DNA of 64,000 nt from Pseudomonas brassicacearum subsp. neoaurantiaca (GCF_013608025.1 NZ_VDLV01000033.1:264649-328648), one strand, 5' to 3'. Counted from the first letter of the stretch, positions 27,174 through 36,368 are shown. Numbers and translations are program-made. Notes: generated by a model from the sequence alone, not told the origin.

Positions 27174-28646
27174 ATGCATTCGATTACGGTTGAACCGTGC
27201 ACCTTTGCCTTGTTCGGCGCGTTGGGCGACCTGGCGTTGCGCAAGCTGTTTCCTGCCCTTTATCAGCTCGATGGCGCCGGCCTGTTGCACGAGGACACGC
27301 GGATCCTCGCGTTGGCCCGCGAACCTGGCAGCGAACAGCAGCATCTGGCGTTCATCGCCACCGAGCTGCGCCGTTATGTAGGTGACAAAGACCTCAACGA
27401 AACCGTGATCGAGCGCTTCCTGGCGCGACTGACCTACCTGCATGTGGATTTCCTCAGGGCTGAGGATTACGTCGCCCTCGCCGAGCAGGCCGGTTCGACC
27501 CAGCAGCAGGTCATTGCCTATTTCGCCACGCCGGCTGCCGTCTACGGCGCGATCTGCGAGAACCTGGCCAAGGTCGGCTTGAGCGAAAACACCCGCGTCG
27601 TGCTGGAAAAACCCATCGGCTCGGACCTGGAATCCTCGCGCAAGGTCAACGATGCCGTGGCGCAGTTCTTCCCGGAAAACCGCACCTATCGCATTGACCA
27701 TTACCTGGGCAAGGAGACGGTGCAGAACCTGATCGCGCTGCGCTTCGCCAACAGCCTGTTCGAAACCCAGTGGAACCAGAACTACATCTCCCACGTGGAG
27801 ATCACCGTGGCCGAGAAGGTCGGTATCGAGGGCCGCTGGGGCTATTTCGACAAGGCCGGCCAGCTGCGGGACATGATCCAGAACCACTTGCTGCAACTGC
27901 TTTGCCTGATTGCCATGGACCCGCCGGCCGACCTGTCTGCCGACAGCATCCGTGACGAGAAGGTGAAGGTGCTCAAGGCCCTCGCGCCGATCAGCCCGGA
28001 AGGCCTGACCACCCAGGTGGTGCGCGGCCAATACATCGCCGGCCACAGCGAAGGCAAGGCGGTTCCGGGTTATCTGGAAGAACCAAATTCCAACACCCAG
28101 AGCGACACCGAGACTTTTGTTGCCCTGCGCGCCGACATTCGCAACTGGCGCTGGGCCGGTGTTCCGTTCTACCTGCGCACCGGCAAGCGCATGCCGCAAA
28201 AGCTGTCGCAGATCGTGATTCACTTCAAGGAACCGTCCCACTACATCTTCGCCCCCGAGCAGCGCCTGCAGATCAGCAACAAACTGATCATCCGCCTGCA
28301 ACCGGACGAAGGGATTTCCTTGCGGGTGATGACCAAGGAGCAAGGCCTGGACAAGGGCATGCAATTGCGCAGCGGTCCGCTGCAACTCAACTTCTCCGAC
28401 ACCTATCGCAGCGCGCGGATTCCCGATGCCTACGAGCGGTTGTTGCTGGAAGTCATGAACGGCAATCAGAACCTGTTTGTCCGTAAAGATGAAATCGAAG
28501 CCGCGTGGACGTGGTGTGACCAGTTGATCGCCGGATGGAAGAAGTCCGGCGATGCGCCCAAGCCGTATGCCGCTGGGTCCTGGGGGCCGATGAGCTCCAT
28601 TGCACTGATCACGCGGGATGGGAGGTCATGGTATGGCGATATCTGA
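27174..28646 (+). CDS. zwf: Glucose-6-phosphate 1-dehydrogenase
   Basis: Oxidises glucose-6-phosphate to 6-phosphogluconolactone with NAD(P)+. The 490-residue protein has the coenzyme loop FGALGDLALRKLF at residue 11 on, the catalytic YRIDHYLGKE, and RTGKRMPQK. It starts the zwf-pgl-eda operon and its last 14 bases overlap pgl. It is divergent from its repressor gene hexR. Confidence 0.96.
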   Translation: MHSITVEPCTFALFGALGDLALRKLFPALYQLDGAGLLHEDTRILALAREPGSEQQHLAFIATELRRYVGDKDLNETVIERFLARLTYLHVDFLRAEDYVALAEQAGSTQQQVIAYFATPAAVYGAICENLAKVGLSENTRVVLEKPIGSDLESSRKVNDAVAQFFPENRTYRIDHYLGKETVQNLIALRFANSLFETQWNQNYISHVEITVAEKVGIEGRWGYFDKAGQLRDMIQNHLLQLLCLIAMDPPADLSADSIRDEKVKVLKALAPISPEGLTTQVVRGQYIAGHSEGKAVPGYLEEPNSNTQSDTETFVALRADIRNWRWAGVPFYLRTGKRMPQKLSQIVIHFKEPSHYIFAPEQRLQISNKLIIRLQPDEGISLRVMTKEQGLDKGMQLRSGPLQLNFSDTYRSARIPDAYERLLLEVMNGNQNLFVRKDEIEAAWTWCDQLIAGWKKSGDAPKPYAAGSWGPMSSIALITRDGRSWYGDI

Positions 28647-29346
28647 ATTGCAACTGCCCCAGGGCGTCACCGCCCTGGCATTCAAGAGCCCGGTGGCGCT
28701 GGCGGAAAAACTGGCGCTGAACGTGGCGGAGCAACTGCGCGCCGCAATCGATGCCAAAGGCGCGGCAACCCTGGTGGTTTCCGGTGGGCGCAGCCCGGTG
28801 GCGTTTTTCCAGCACTTGGCCAAGCAGGCGCTGGACTGGTCGAAGGTGGTGGTGAGCCTGGCTGACGAGCGCTGGGTGCCGGTTGAACATGCCGACAGCA
28901 ATGCCGGCCTGCTCAAGCGTTATCTGCTCCAAGGCGCTGCGGCCAAGGCCCAGTTCCTGAGCCTGTACAGCGCCAGCGCCAACCTGGAAGCCGCCGCCGA
29001 ACAGGCTGATCGTTTGTTGGCCGAACTGCCTCCAATCGATGTGCTGGTCCTGGGCATGGGCGACGACGGGCATACCGCGTCGCTGTTCCCCGACAGTCCG
29101 AACCTGGCCCAGGCCCTGGATAAGGATGGCGAGCGCCGTTGCTGGCCGATGCTGGCGCCGACCGTGCCGCACCAGCGCTTGACCATGAGCCGCGCCTTGC
29201 TGGCCTCGGCCCGACACAAAGTGCTGGCGATTTCCGGTCAATCGAAATTGACCACATTGAACGCTGCGGTGGCGGGTGACGATGTCGCCGAAATGCCGAT
29301 CCGCGCGTTTCTGCAACCTACGTTAGAGATTTACTGGTGCCCATGA
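28633..29346 (+). CDS. pgl: 6-phosphogluconolactonase
   Basis: Hydrolyses 6-phosphogluconolactone to 6-phosphogluconate. The 237-residue product belongs to the DevB/NagB-like family, with LVVSGGRSPVAFFQHL, SLADERWVP and VLGMGDDGHTASLFP. The ATG at 28633 is used because GGAGGT lies eight bases upstream; the longer in-frame form from 28618 has none. It overlaps zwf and nearly abuts eda. Confidence 0.94.
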   Translation: MAISELQLPQGVTALAFKSPVALAEKLALNVAEQLRAAIDAKGAATLVVSGGRSPVAFFQHLAKQALDWSKVVVSLADERWVPVEHADSNAGLLKRYLLQGAAAKAQFLSLYSASANLEAAAEQADRLLAELPPIDVLVLGMGDDGHTASLFPDSPNLAQALDKDGERRCWPMLAPTVPHQRLTMSRALLASARHKVLAISGQSKLTTLNAAVAGDDVAEMPIRAFLQPTLEIYWCP

Positions 29347-29363
29347 ACCAAGGATCAGCCGCT

Positions 29364-30029
29364 ATGAAAAACCCATCCCCGACCGTTTCCATGGCGGACA
29401 AAGTTGCCCTGATCGACAGCCTCTGCGCCAAGGCGCGGATCCTGCCGGTGATCACCATCGCTCGCGAACAGGACATCCTGCCATTGGCCGATGCCCTGGC
29501 CGCGGGTGGTCTGACGGCGTTGGAAGTGACCTTGCGCTCGCAGTTCGGCCTCAAGGCCATCCAGGTGCTGCGCGAACAGCGTCCGGAATTGGTGACCGGT
29601 GCTGGCACGGTGCTTGATCGCCACATGCTGGCCGCCGCCGAGGCAGCCGGTTCGCAATTCATCGTCACCCCAGGCATTACCCGCGATCTGCTGGAAGCCA
29701 GCGTCCAGAGCCCGATCCCGTTGCTGCCGGGGATCAGCAATGCCTCGGGCATCATGGAAGGCTACGGCCTGGGCTATCGCCGCTTCAAGTTGTTCCCGGC
29801 GGAAGTCAGCGGTGGCGTGGCGGCGATCAAAGCGTTGGGCGGACCGTTTGGCGAAGTGAAATTCTGCCCGACCGGCGGTGTCAGCCCGGCCAATATCAAG
29901 AGCTACATGGCGTTGAAAAACGTGATGTGCGTGGGCGGTAGCTGGATGCTCGATCCGGAGTGGATCAAGAACGGCGACTGGGCCCGCATCCAGGAATGCA
30001 CCGCCGAGGCACTGGCGCTGCTGGACTGA
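29364..30029 (+). CDS. eda: KDPG aldolase (bifunctional KHG/KDPG aldolase)
   Basis: Splits KDPG into pyruvate and glyceraldehyde-3-phosphate, closing the ED pathway. The 221-residue class I aldolase has the catalytic glutamate region LEVTLRS, the Schiff-base lysine in RRFKLFPAE, and the phosphate-binding FCPTGGV. The start at 29364 is chosen for AAGGA nine bases upstream; the in-frame ATG at 29343 would add seven residues. A terminator follows the stop. Confidence 0.95.
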   Translation: MKNPSPTVSMADKVALIDSLCAKARILPVITIAREQDILPLADALAAGGLTALEVTLRSQFGLKAIQVLREQRPELVTGAGTVLDRHMLAAAEAAGSQFIVTPGITRDLLEASVQSPIPLLPGISNASGIMEGYGLGYRRFKLFPAEVSGGVAAIKALGGPFGEVKFCPTGGVSPANIKSYMALKNVMCVGGSWMLDPEWIKNGDWARIQECTAEALALLD

Positions 30030-30065
30030 TTTCTTACCGAACTTCGTTGTGTGTTCTACGGCTTT

Positions 30066-30098
30066 ACGGTGCGCTTGGTCGGCGCGCCGTTTTTTTTT
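30066..30098 (+). terminator. Rho-independent terminator after eda
   Basis: Stem ACGGTGCGC / GCGCGCCGT with a seven-base loop and one G-T pair, followed by nine T residues. Confidence 0.88.
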
Positions 30099-30129
30099 GC
30101 CTGGATTTTTGCAACGAGCACGCTGGCTC

Positions 30130-30224
30130 TGTGGCGAGGGGATTTATCCCCGCTGGGGCGCGTAGCGGCCCTATGCTTTTTGGGTCTGCTATGCAGCCCA
30201 GCGGGGATAAATCCCCTCGCCACA
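30130..30224. repeat. REP pair, family B'
   Basis: TGTGGCGAGGGGATTTATCC arms in inverted orientation, ending one base before the stop codon of the convergent aminotransferase gene. Confidence 0.9.
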
Positions 30225-30225
30225 A

Positions 30226-31413
30226 CTAGATTCGGCTCAGGTTGGTCAGTGCTCGGCTCAACCGCTCGATATCCCGCGCCAACGTAATCAATCCCGGCGT
30301 GATGCGAATGCACGGCCCAACGCTGGTTTCGCGTACCACGGTGAAAATCCCGTGGTCCTTGAGCAATCGATTCGCCATTGCCTGCTGGTCTGGCTGTGCG
30401 GTGAATCGCATCGAGGTGATGCCGCAATACAGGCGCCGGTCATCCGGGGTCATGACTTCAATGCCCGGTACGTCACGAACGGCGCTCACCCACAGGTCGC
30501 GCAGGTAACAGAGCCGCGCGCCTTTGGCTGACGCGCCGCCCAGGGCACGGTGTTCTTCAAACACCAGGGGCAGCGTCAGCAATGCCGGGATATTGGGCGT
30601 GCTGTGGGGCGTGCGTGAGCGTATGTCGGTGGCCGGGTAATTGGCTTCGTCCATGTCCGGATCGATGTCGGCCAGCCGTTGTGGTTCGATGTAGAGAAAG
30701 CCCAGGGCCAGGGGGCCGCCAATCCATTTCTGCAGATTGAAGCCGGCGAACGGGATGCCGAGTTTCTTCAGGTCGAAATCGATCTGCCCCAAGGCGTGGG
30801 CACCGTCGAGAATGATGTCGACCTCGAACTCCCGCGCCGCCTCGGCAATCGCCTGGACCGGCATCACCAGGCCGGTCAGGTGATTGACGTAGGTCAGCGC
30901 CATCACCTTCAGGCGCGGATAGCGAATGAAGGCTTCTCGATAAGTACCCACCAGGCTGTCGAAAGTGGCAGGGTAGGGAAGGACCAGCTCAACGACCTCC
31001 GCGCCACGTTGGCGGGCCAGCCAGCGCATGGCGCTCTTGACCGAGGTGTATTCCACGTCGCTGATCAGCACCTGGTCGCCGGGCTTGAGACCGTTGTAGT
31101 TGCGAATCAGCATCTGCAGGGCATCCACTGCGCTGGTGGCCAGTGCCACGGTGGACGCCGGGGCACGGATCAGTTGCGCCACCTGGCGGCGAATGGCTTC
31201 GCCGTGTTCCCGGTCGAAGTGCTGGCGCACGTACACCGAGTTGCTGCGGTTGATGAGTTCGATGTTGCGCTGGTATTCCTCGACGACGGTGCGCGACATC
31301 CGACCGAAGTAGCCGTTTTCCAGATTGAGCAAGCCATCGGCCTCGACATCGTAGCGACCGACAAAGGTTTCCCAGAAAGTTTCGTCGTGGGCGCGAAGGG
31401 TGTTCTCGGGCAT
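30226..31413 (-). CDS. PLP-dependent class V aminotransferase family protein (isopenicillin N epimerase / PvdN-like)
   Basis: A 395-residue class V fold with NGYFGRMSRTVVEEYQ at the N-terminus, DIILDGAHALGQID (the PLP-binding Asp and His) and the Schiff-base lysine in FNLQKWIGGPLALGFL. It resembles isopenicillin-N-epimerase-like enzymes such as periplasmic PvdN of pyoverdine maturation, but has no Tat or Sec signal and so should be cytoplasmic. The start at 31413 is set by similarity; the longer frame overlaps the upstream gene. The DUF3820 gene ends 28 bases upstream on the same strand, so the two are probably cotranscribed. Substrate unknown. Confidence 0.8.
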   Translation of the reverse strand: MPENTLRAHDETFWETFVGRYDVEADGLLNLENGYFGRMSRTVVEEYQRNIELINRSNSVYVRQHFDREHGEAIRRQVAQLIRAPASTVALATSAVDALQMLIRNYNGLKPGDQVLISDVEYTSVKSAMRWLARQRGAEVVELVLPYPATFDSLVGTYREAFIRYPRLKVMALTYVNHLTGLVMPVQAIAEAAREFEVDIILDGAHALGQIDFDLKKLGIPFAGFNLQKWIGGPLALGFLYIEPQRLADIDPDMDEANYPATDIRSRTPHSTPNIPALLTLPLVFEEHRALGGASAKGARLCYLRDLWVSAVRDVPGIEVMTPDDRRLYCGITSMRFTAQPDQQAMANRLLKDHGIFTVVRETSVGPCIRITPGLITLARDIERLSRALTNLSRI

Positions 31414-31441
31414 GGCGGGCTCAATCAATAAATGGCGGTGT

Positions 31442-31678
31442 TCAATGGCGAGGCTTGGGCAGACCATGTTTGGCTCGCAACGGGTCCAGCAGGTCCGACA
31501 AGCCGTTGTGGTCGATTTCCTGCATCAAGGCCAGCAACCCGCCCAGTTCCCCTTTGGGAAAACCCTCCCGTGCGAACCAGTTCAAGTACTGGCCCGGCAA
31601 GTCGGCAAGGATTCGGCCCTTGTATTTGCCGAAGGGCATCTGGCGCGTCACCAGCAGCTCGAGTTTTTCCGGATTCAT
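31442..31678 (-). CDS. DUF3820 family protein (putative quorum-sensing-regulated virulence factor family)
   Basis: A 78-residue cytoplasmic protein with the family pattern MPFGKYKGRILADLPGQYLN, then WFAREGFPKGELGGLL. The family is widespread in gamma-proteobacteria, and the virulence label comes from expression data in P. aeruginosa as I recall it. No catalytic motif is evident. It is upstream of the PvdN-like aminotransferase gene with a short gap. Confidence 0.85.
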   Translation of the reverse strand: MNPEKLELLVTRQMPFGKYKGRILADLPGQYLNWFAREGFPKGELGGLLALMQEIDHNGLSDLLDPLRAKHGLPKPRH

Positions 31679-31824
31679 TGCGATTCGTCTTGATAATTAC
31701 CATCGGCAAAATACAGGCATTCTGCATGCAGGCCAAATGACAGATCATGCAAATAACGCGGATACAGATTTGTCTTTGTTTTTTAAATATTTGATTTACA
31801 AGTATTTATTTCGTTAATGATGCC

Positions 31825-31840
31825 TGGCATGGCCGATGCA
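31825..31840 (+). promoter_or_regulatory. Candidate sigma-54 (-24/-12) promoter
   Basis: TGGCATGGCCGATGCA matches TGGCACG-N4-TTGCA, with the invariant GG and GC ten bases apart. It would start a transcript about 33 bases before the PA2169-family gene. No enhancer site was identified. Confidence 0.45.
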
Positions 31841-31884
31841 ATATTCCTTGCAGGTTTTTATTCACCAAGCAAAGGAACTGAAAA

Positions 31885-32349
31885 ATGACTGACATCAACA
31901 AAGAATCCATCTCTGTCTTGAACGACCTGATCGAGACCAGCAAGGATGGCCAGGAAGGATTCAAGACCTGCGCTGAAGACATCAAGCATCCTGAACTCAA
32001 GGCGCTGTTCGTCAAGCGCTCCGCCGATTGCGCAACCGCCGCGGCCGAATTGCAGGCTGCGGTCCGTTCCCTGGGTGGTGATCCGGAAACCTCCACCAGC
32101 GTCTCCGGTGACCTGCACCGCCGTTGGGTGGACGTGAAGTCGATGTTCACCGGCAAGGACGAAGAAGCGGTGCTCAACGAAGCCGAGCGCGGCGAAGACC
32201 ATGCGCTGAAGGCTTACAAGGAAGCCATCGAGAAGATCAACAAGCACAACCTGGTGGGCATTCGTGACCTCGTCGAGCGCCAGTACCATGGCGTGCAACG
32301 CAACCACGATCAGGTCAAGGCCCTGCGCAACCAGGCGCGTGCCAGCTAA
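31885..32349 (+). CDS. PA2169-family four-helix-bundle protein (DUF2383)
   Basis: A 154-residue soluble, all-helical protein in a ferritin-like arrangement. The N-terminal helix reads SVLNDLIETSKDGQEGFKTCAED, and histidine/glutamate-rich helices follow (NEAERGEDHALKAYKEAI, VERQYHGVQRNHDQVKAL). Family members are small stress-linked proteins of unknown chemistry. The ATG follows AGGAACTG. An AT-rich 206-base upstream region holds a sigma-54-like promoter, and a strong terminator follows. Confidence 0.88.
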   Translation: MTDINKESISVLNDLIETSKDGQEGFKTCAEDIKHPELKALFVKRSADCATAAAELQAAVRSLGGDPETSTSVSGDLHRRWVDVKSMFTGKDEEAVLNEAERGEDHALKAYKEAIEKINKHNLVGIRDLVERQYHGVQRNHDQVKALRNQARAS

Positions 32350-32372
32350 ATAGCGTGTGTCCTGCTCAAAAA

Positions 32373-32399
32373 AACGCCAGCCAGCCTGGCGTTTTTTTT
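32373..32399 (+). terminator. Rho-independent terminator after the PA2169-family gene
   Basis: Stem AACGCCAG / CTGGCGTT with a five-base loop, A-tract before and T-tract after. Confidence 0.92.
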
Positions 32400-32433
32400 G
32401 TCTGGAGCGACTCAGATTGACGGTAAACACTCT

Positions 32434-32526
32434 TGTGGCGAGGGAGCTTGCTCCCGCTGGGCTGCCCAGCAGCCCCAAAAATCAGGGTCGCTACGCAACC
32501 CAGCGGGAGCAAGCTCCCTCGTCACA
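32434..32526. repeat. REP pair, family B
   Basis: Inverted arms TGTGGCGAGGGAGCTTGCTC and complement (one base changed to CTCGTCACA) upstream of the efflux operon. Confidence 0.88.
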
Positions 32527-32642
32527 AAAGCCTTCGCATGACGGGTCGACAAACAACTCTGGACTCAAATAGGTAGCTAGCTAATAATTGCATCACCTTC
32601 CCAGCGATCTATCGTTACAACATCCCTAGAAGAGTTTCTCGC

Positions 32643-34643
32643 GTGCCCATTACCCTCCAGGCCTTGTTCGCCCCCGATCGCCTCGCTGTGCAGTTCGCCA
32701 TCAAGACCGTGCTCGGTGGCGGCCTGGCGCTGTGGCTGGCGTTGCGCTGGGGGCTGGAGCAGCCGTCCTGGGCGCTGATGACCGCGTTCATCGTTGCTCA
32801 GCCGTTGTCCGGGATGGTGGTGCAGAAGGGCTTGGCGCGATTGCTCGGCACCCTGGTGGGCACCATCATGTCAGTGGTGTTCATGGGTCTGTTCGCCCAG
32901 ACGCCATGGTTGTTCCTACTGGCGCTGGCGCTGTGGCTGGGCGTATGCACGGCCTGTTCGACGCTGTTGCGCAGCGCCTGGTCCTATTCGTTCGTGTTGG
33001 CGGGCTATACGGTGGCGATTATCGCTTTGCCGGCCATTTCCCATCCGCTTGCGGTGTTTGATCAAGCCGTTGCGCGTTGCACTGAAATCAGCCTGGGCAT
33101 CGCCTGTGCCACGGCGACCAGTGCGTTGCTCTGGCCGCTGCGGGTCGAGCGGCAATTGGCGGATCAGGCCCGTGCCGCCTGGCTGAGCGGCATGCAGGCG
33201 GCCCGCGCCACGTTGGCGGGTGATGCCCAGGCGCGCAAGGGTTTGCTCGAAATCCTTGGCAAGATCGTCGCGGTGGATGCCCAGCGTGAACACGCCTGGT
33301 TCGAAGGCAGCCTGGGTCGCCAGCGTGCCCGGGCCATTAGCGGCTTGAGCCAGAAATTGCTGATGCTGTTGCGCATTTCCCGTTCGGTGCGCAGGCAGTG
33401 GAAACAGCTTGAGCCGCAGGAAGCCGAAGCGCTTCAGCCATGGATGGACGAGGTGCAGCAAGCCCTGGAGGCGGACAGCTCGGCACTGCAGGCGTTACGA
33501 CCGCGGGTCTGGGACGCCTCTCACGACCCGCAGATCAGCTCGGCGCAAAGTTATTGCCTGGCTCGGTTCGCCTTGCTGCTCGATACCGCCCTGGCCGCCT
33601 GCGCTGCGCTGGCGGCGGTGCAGGAGGGCAGGGCAACGGTAGACCCGCCGCGAACCCTGGCGCCGCACCGCGATCTTTCCCTGGCCGTGGTCTTTGGCGC
33701 CCGCAGTGCTCTCGCGTTCCTGGCGGTGTCGTGTTTCTGGCTGGCCACCGCCTGGCCCGCCGCGTCCGGTGCCCTGGTGCTCACTTGCGTGGTGTGCAGC
33801 CTGTTCGCCAGCCGGGAAAACGGCGCGCAGATCGGCATGAGTTTCTTGCGGGGCATTCTGCTGGCGGTGCCGACGGCGTTCGTGATTGGCGAAATCCTGC
33901 TGCCGCAATGGAACAGTTTCGCGATGCTCTGCATGGCCATGGGCGTGCCGCTGTTCCTCGGGGCGCTGGGGATGGCCAAGCCGCCGATATTTGCCACGGC
34001 CACTTCGTTCTGCCTGCATTTCGTGGTGTTGGTGTCGCCGCTCAACGCGATGAAGTACGACGTCGCGGCTTTTTTCAATAACGCCCAAGCGATGATGATT
34101 GGTGTGGGCGCGGCGGTGTTGGCTTTCAAGCTGCTGATCCTGCGCAACCCGGCGTGGCACAGTCGTCGACTGCTGGCCGCGACCCTGGACGATCTGGTGC
34201 GCCTGACTCATCGCAACCTGGGCGGTGCCGAGAGCTGGTTTGGCGGGCGCATGGCTGACCGGCTGCTGCAACTGGCCCGGCATTACCCCGAACTGCCGGT
34301 GCCGGCGCGCAGCCGTTGGGATGATGGTTTGCTGGGCCTGGACATCGGCGATGAGCTGCTGCATCTGCGCTTGAGCCTGGCCGTTGCCCAAATCCCCGAA
34401 AGCCCAGCCCAGCGCCGTTATTTCGAAACGCTGGAACAGGTCTTGGAGCGTGGCCCGGCCGGTGACCAGGCCGACGCGCTGGCCCGGGTGAGCGATGACT
34501 ATCTGCGAGTATTGGCACAGCAACCTTCGAGCGATGCGCTGAAACTGGCCCAGGGCGCCGTCGTGCAACTGCAGAACAGCTGGCGCGCCTGGTGTCGCCA
34601 GCACGAATCCGAACGAGGGGAGCTTAGCCATGGGCTTGTGTGA
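32643..34643 (+). CDS. FUSC-family (AaeB-like) aromatic acid efflux transporter
   Basis: A 666-residue inner-membrane protein with two blocks of membrane helices (about residues 15-165 and 355-505), each followed by a cytoplasmic helical region. This is the FUSC/AaeB architecture. The start is a GTG at 32643 (residues MPITLQALF) behind GAAGAG. It overlaps a DUF1656 gene and is followed by an HlyD-type adaptor, giving the complete inner part of an AaeXAB-like efflux pump. Substrates are inferred to be aromatic acids or similar weak acids. A TAGCTAGCTA palindrome at 32574-32583 upstream may be an operator. Confidence 0.88.
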   Translation: MPITLQALFAPDRLAVQFAIKTVLGGGLALWLALRWGLEQPSWALMTAFIVAQPLSGMVVQKGLARLLGTLVGTIMSVVFMGLFAQTPWLFLLALALWLGVCTACSTLLRSAWSYSFVLAGYTVAIIALPAISHPLAVFDQAVARCTEISLGIACATATSALLWPLRVERQLADQARAAWLSGMQAARATLAGDAQARKGLLEILGKIVAVDAQREHAWFEGSLGRQRARAISGLSQKLLMLLRISRSVRRQWKQLEPQEAEALQPWMDEVQQALEADSSALQALRPRVWDASHDPQISSAQSYCLARFALLLDTALAACAALAAVQEGRATVDPPRTLAPHRDLSLAVVFGARSALAFLAVSCFWLATAWPAASGALVLTCVVCSLFASRENGAQIGMSFLRGILLAVPTAFVIGEILLPQWNSFAMLCMAMGVPLFLGALGMAKPPIFATATSFCLHFVVLVSPLNAMKYDVAAFFNNAQAMMIGVGAAVLAFKLLILRNPAWHSRRLLAATLDDLVRLTHRNLGGAESWFGGRMADRLLQLARHYPELPVPARSRWDDGLLGLDIGDELLHLRLSLAVAQIPESPAQRRYFETLEQVLERGPAGDQADALARVSDDYLRVLAQQPSSDALKLAQGAVVQLQNSWRAWCRQHESERGELSHGLV

Positions 34644-34836
34644 ATGGTCGATCGGCGGGGTACTGCTCAGCCCGTTCCTGATTTACGTGGTGCTGGCCCT
34701 GCTGGCGACCGGTGCGTTGCGCCTGTTGCTCGGCCTGTTGCCCGCCGGGCGCTGGATCTGGCACGAAGCCTTGTTCGACTGTGCCCTGTATGTCTGTGTC
34801 CTGACTGTCATTACCCTGGTCCTCGGACCGTTATGA
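34630..34836 (+). CDS. DUF1656 small membrane protein (AaeX-like)
   Basis: A 68-residue protein with two membrane helices (about residues 8-33 and 45-66). The family almost always sits between an AaeB-like permease and an HlyD-like adaptor, as here. Its role in the pump is not established. It overlaps the permease gene by 14 bases. Confidence 0.88.
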   Translation: MGLCEWSIGGVLLSPFLIYVVLALLATGALRLLLGLLPAGRWIWHEALFDCALYVCVLTVITLVLGPL

Positions 34837-34846
34837 GGAGTTGAAC

Positions 34847-35710
34847 ATGCGTACCTCCGTACGTGTCGCCGTCACGTTGTGCGTGGTGGCCGTGGCGATC
34901 TTCGCCGGGTTTCATTTGTGGCAGTACTACATGCTCACGCCCTGGACCCGTGACGCGCGAATCCGCGCCGACGTGGTGGTGGTCGCCCCTGACGTCTCGG
35001 GCTGGGTGCGCGAGCTCAAGGCCGTGGATAACCAGCAGGTCAAGGCCGGCGATTTATTGCTGAGTATCGATCGCGAGCGTTTCGAGGCCGCCGTGGAGAA
35101 AGCCCGGGCGGTGGTCCAGACCCGCCAGCAACAGTTGAGTTTGCGTGAGCACGAAGCCAGTCGCCGGGCAGCCCTTGGGCCCCAGGCCATCAGCGCCGAG
35201 TTGCGCGAGAACGCCCAGATCAACGCCGGCATTGCCCGAGGTGAACTGCGCGAGGCCCAGGCCGAAGCGAAGGTCGCCGAGTTGAACCTGGCCCGCAGCC
35301 AGGTCCTGGCTCCGCGTAGCGGCCATATCACCAACCTGCGCCTGGCCGAAGGCAACTACGTGAATGCCGGGCAACCGGTCATGGCGCTGATCGATGACTC
35401 GACGTTTTATGTGCAGGCCTATTTCGAAGAAACCAAACTGCCGCGGATTCGCGTGGGCGATCCGGTCAAGGTCTGGTTGATGAGCGCCGGGCATGCGCTG
35501 GAAGGCCACGTGGAAAGCATCAGTCGCGGCATCACCGACCGCAACACCAACCCTGACGCGCAACTGCTGGCGGAAGTGGAGCCGACCTTCAACTGGGTGC
35601 GCCTGGCCCAGCGCATTCCGGTGCGGATCAAGCTCGACAAGGTGCCAGAAGGCGTGACGTTGAGCGCGGGGATGACGGCGAGCGTGCAAGTGCGGGACGA
35701 GCCGCAGTAG
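34847..35710 (+). CDS. HlyD/EmrA-type periplasmic efflux adaptor (AaeA-like)
   Basis: A 287-residue membrane-fusion protein anchored by an N-terminal helix (residues about 5-25). TRDARIRADVVVVAPDVSGWV begins the lipoyl-like domain, a helical hairpin follows (about 70-140), and LAPRSGHITNLRLAEGNYVNAGQP returns to the barrel. The ATG at 34847 follows GAGGAG. It completes the three-gene efflux unit; an outer-membrane channel must come from elsewhere. Confidence 0.9.
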   Translation: MRTSVRVAVTLCVVAVAIFAGFHLWQYYMLTPWTRDARIRADVVVVAPDVSGWVRELKAVDNQQVKAGDLLLSIDRERFEAAVEKARAVVQTRQQQLSLREHEASRRAALGPQAISAELRENAQINAGIARGELREAQAEAKVAELNLARSQVLAPRSGHITNLRLAEGNYVNAGQPVMALIDDSTFYVQAYFEETKLPRIRVGDPVKVWLMSAGHALEGHVESISRGITDRNTNPDAQLLAEVEPTFNWVRLAQRIPVRIKLDKVPEGVTLSAGMTASVQVRDEPQ

Positions 35711-35730
35711 CCGCCGCGCTGCGAACCCCC

Positions 35731-35860
35731 GTGGCGAGGGAGCTTGCTCCCGCTCGGCGGCGAAGCCGTCGTAAAAAGGCGCCCGCGTTGGATCAGATCA
35801 ATTCGGGTGTCTTTTTTGGGGGCGCTTCGCACCCCAGCGGGAGCAAGCTCCCTCGCCACA
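35731..35860. repeat. REP pair, family B
   Basis: Arms GTGGCGAGGGAGCTTGCTCC and complement at the convergent junction of the adaptor gene and the MaoC gene, with a longer than usual spacer. Confidence 0.88.
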
Positions 35861-35897
35861 ATTCATTCACTCCACAGAGGGTGTGTCGCTTCGAAAA

Positions 35898-36368
35898 TCA
35901 ACCTACCGTGATTGCCGGCAACTCCGGCAATGTCACGGTCTGCTGCTTGCGCGGTGCGAGGATTTCGGCTTCGCCGTCCACCACCAGCTCGTCGCGCTGG
36001 TTGAATACGCGGGTGGCGATGCGCACGCGGAACTTCGGCAGCTTTTCCAGGATTTCCAGGCGTACGGTCAGGGTGTCGCCGATTTTCACCGGTTTCTGGA
36101 AGCTCATCTGCTGGCCGATATAGATGGTGCCCGGCCCAGGCAATTCACACGCCACCGCCGCGCTGATCAGCGCACCGCTGAACATGCCGTGGGCGATGCG
36201 TTCCTTGAACATGCTGGCGGCGGCGAATTCGGCGTCCAGGTGCACCGGGTTGTGATCGCCCGACATCGCGGCGAACAGCTGGATATCGCGCTCCTCGACG
36301 GTCTTGCTGTAGCTGGCGGTCTGGCCGACTTCGAGGGCTTCGTAAGGGATGTTGGTGACCTGGGTCAT
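35898..36368 (-). CDS. phaJ4: MaoC-family (R)-specific enoyl-CoA hydratase
   Basis: A 156-residue hot-dog-fold hydratase. The catalytic dyad is visible as D38 and H43 in SGDHNPVHLD, followed by HGMFSGALIS. Such enzymes convert beta-oxidation enoyl-CoAs to (R)-3-hydroxyacyl-CoA, the precursor of medium-chain polyhydroxyalkanoate. The gene lies beside an alpha/beta hydrolase and the two fadD genes, the same neighbourhood as phaJ4 in other pseudomonads as I recall it. The symbol rests on that context. Confidence 0.82.
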   Translation of the reverse strand: MTQVTNIPYEALEVGQTASYSKTVEERDIQLFAAMSGDHNPVHLDAEFAAASMFKERIAHGMFSGALISAAVACELPGPGTIYIGQQMSFQKPVKIGDTLTVRLEILEKLPKFRVRIATRVFNQRDELVVDGEAEILAPRKQQTVTLPELPAITVG

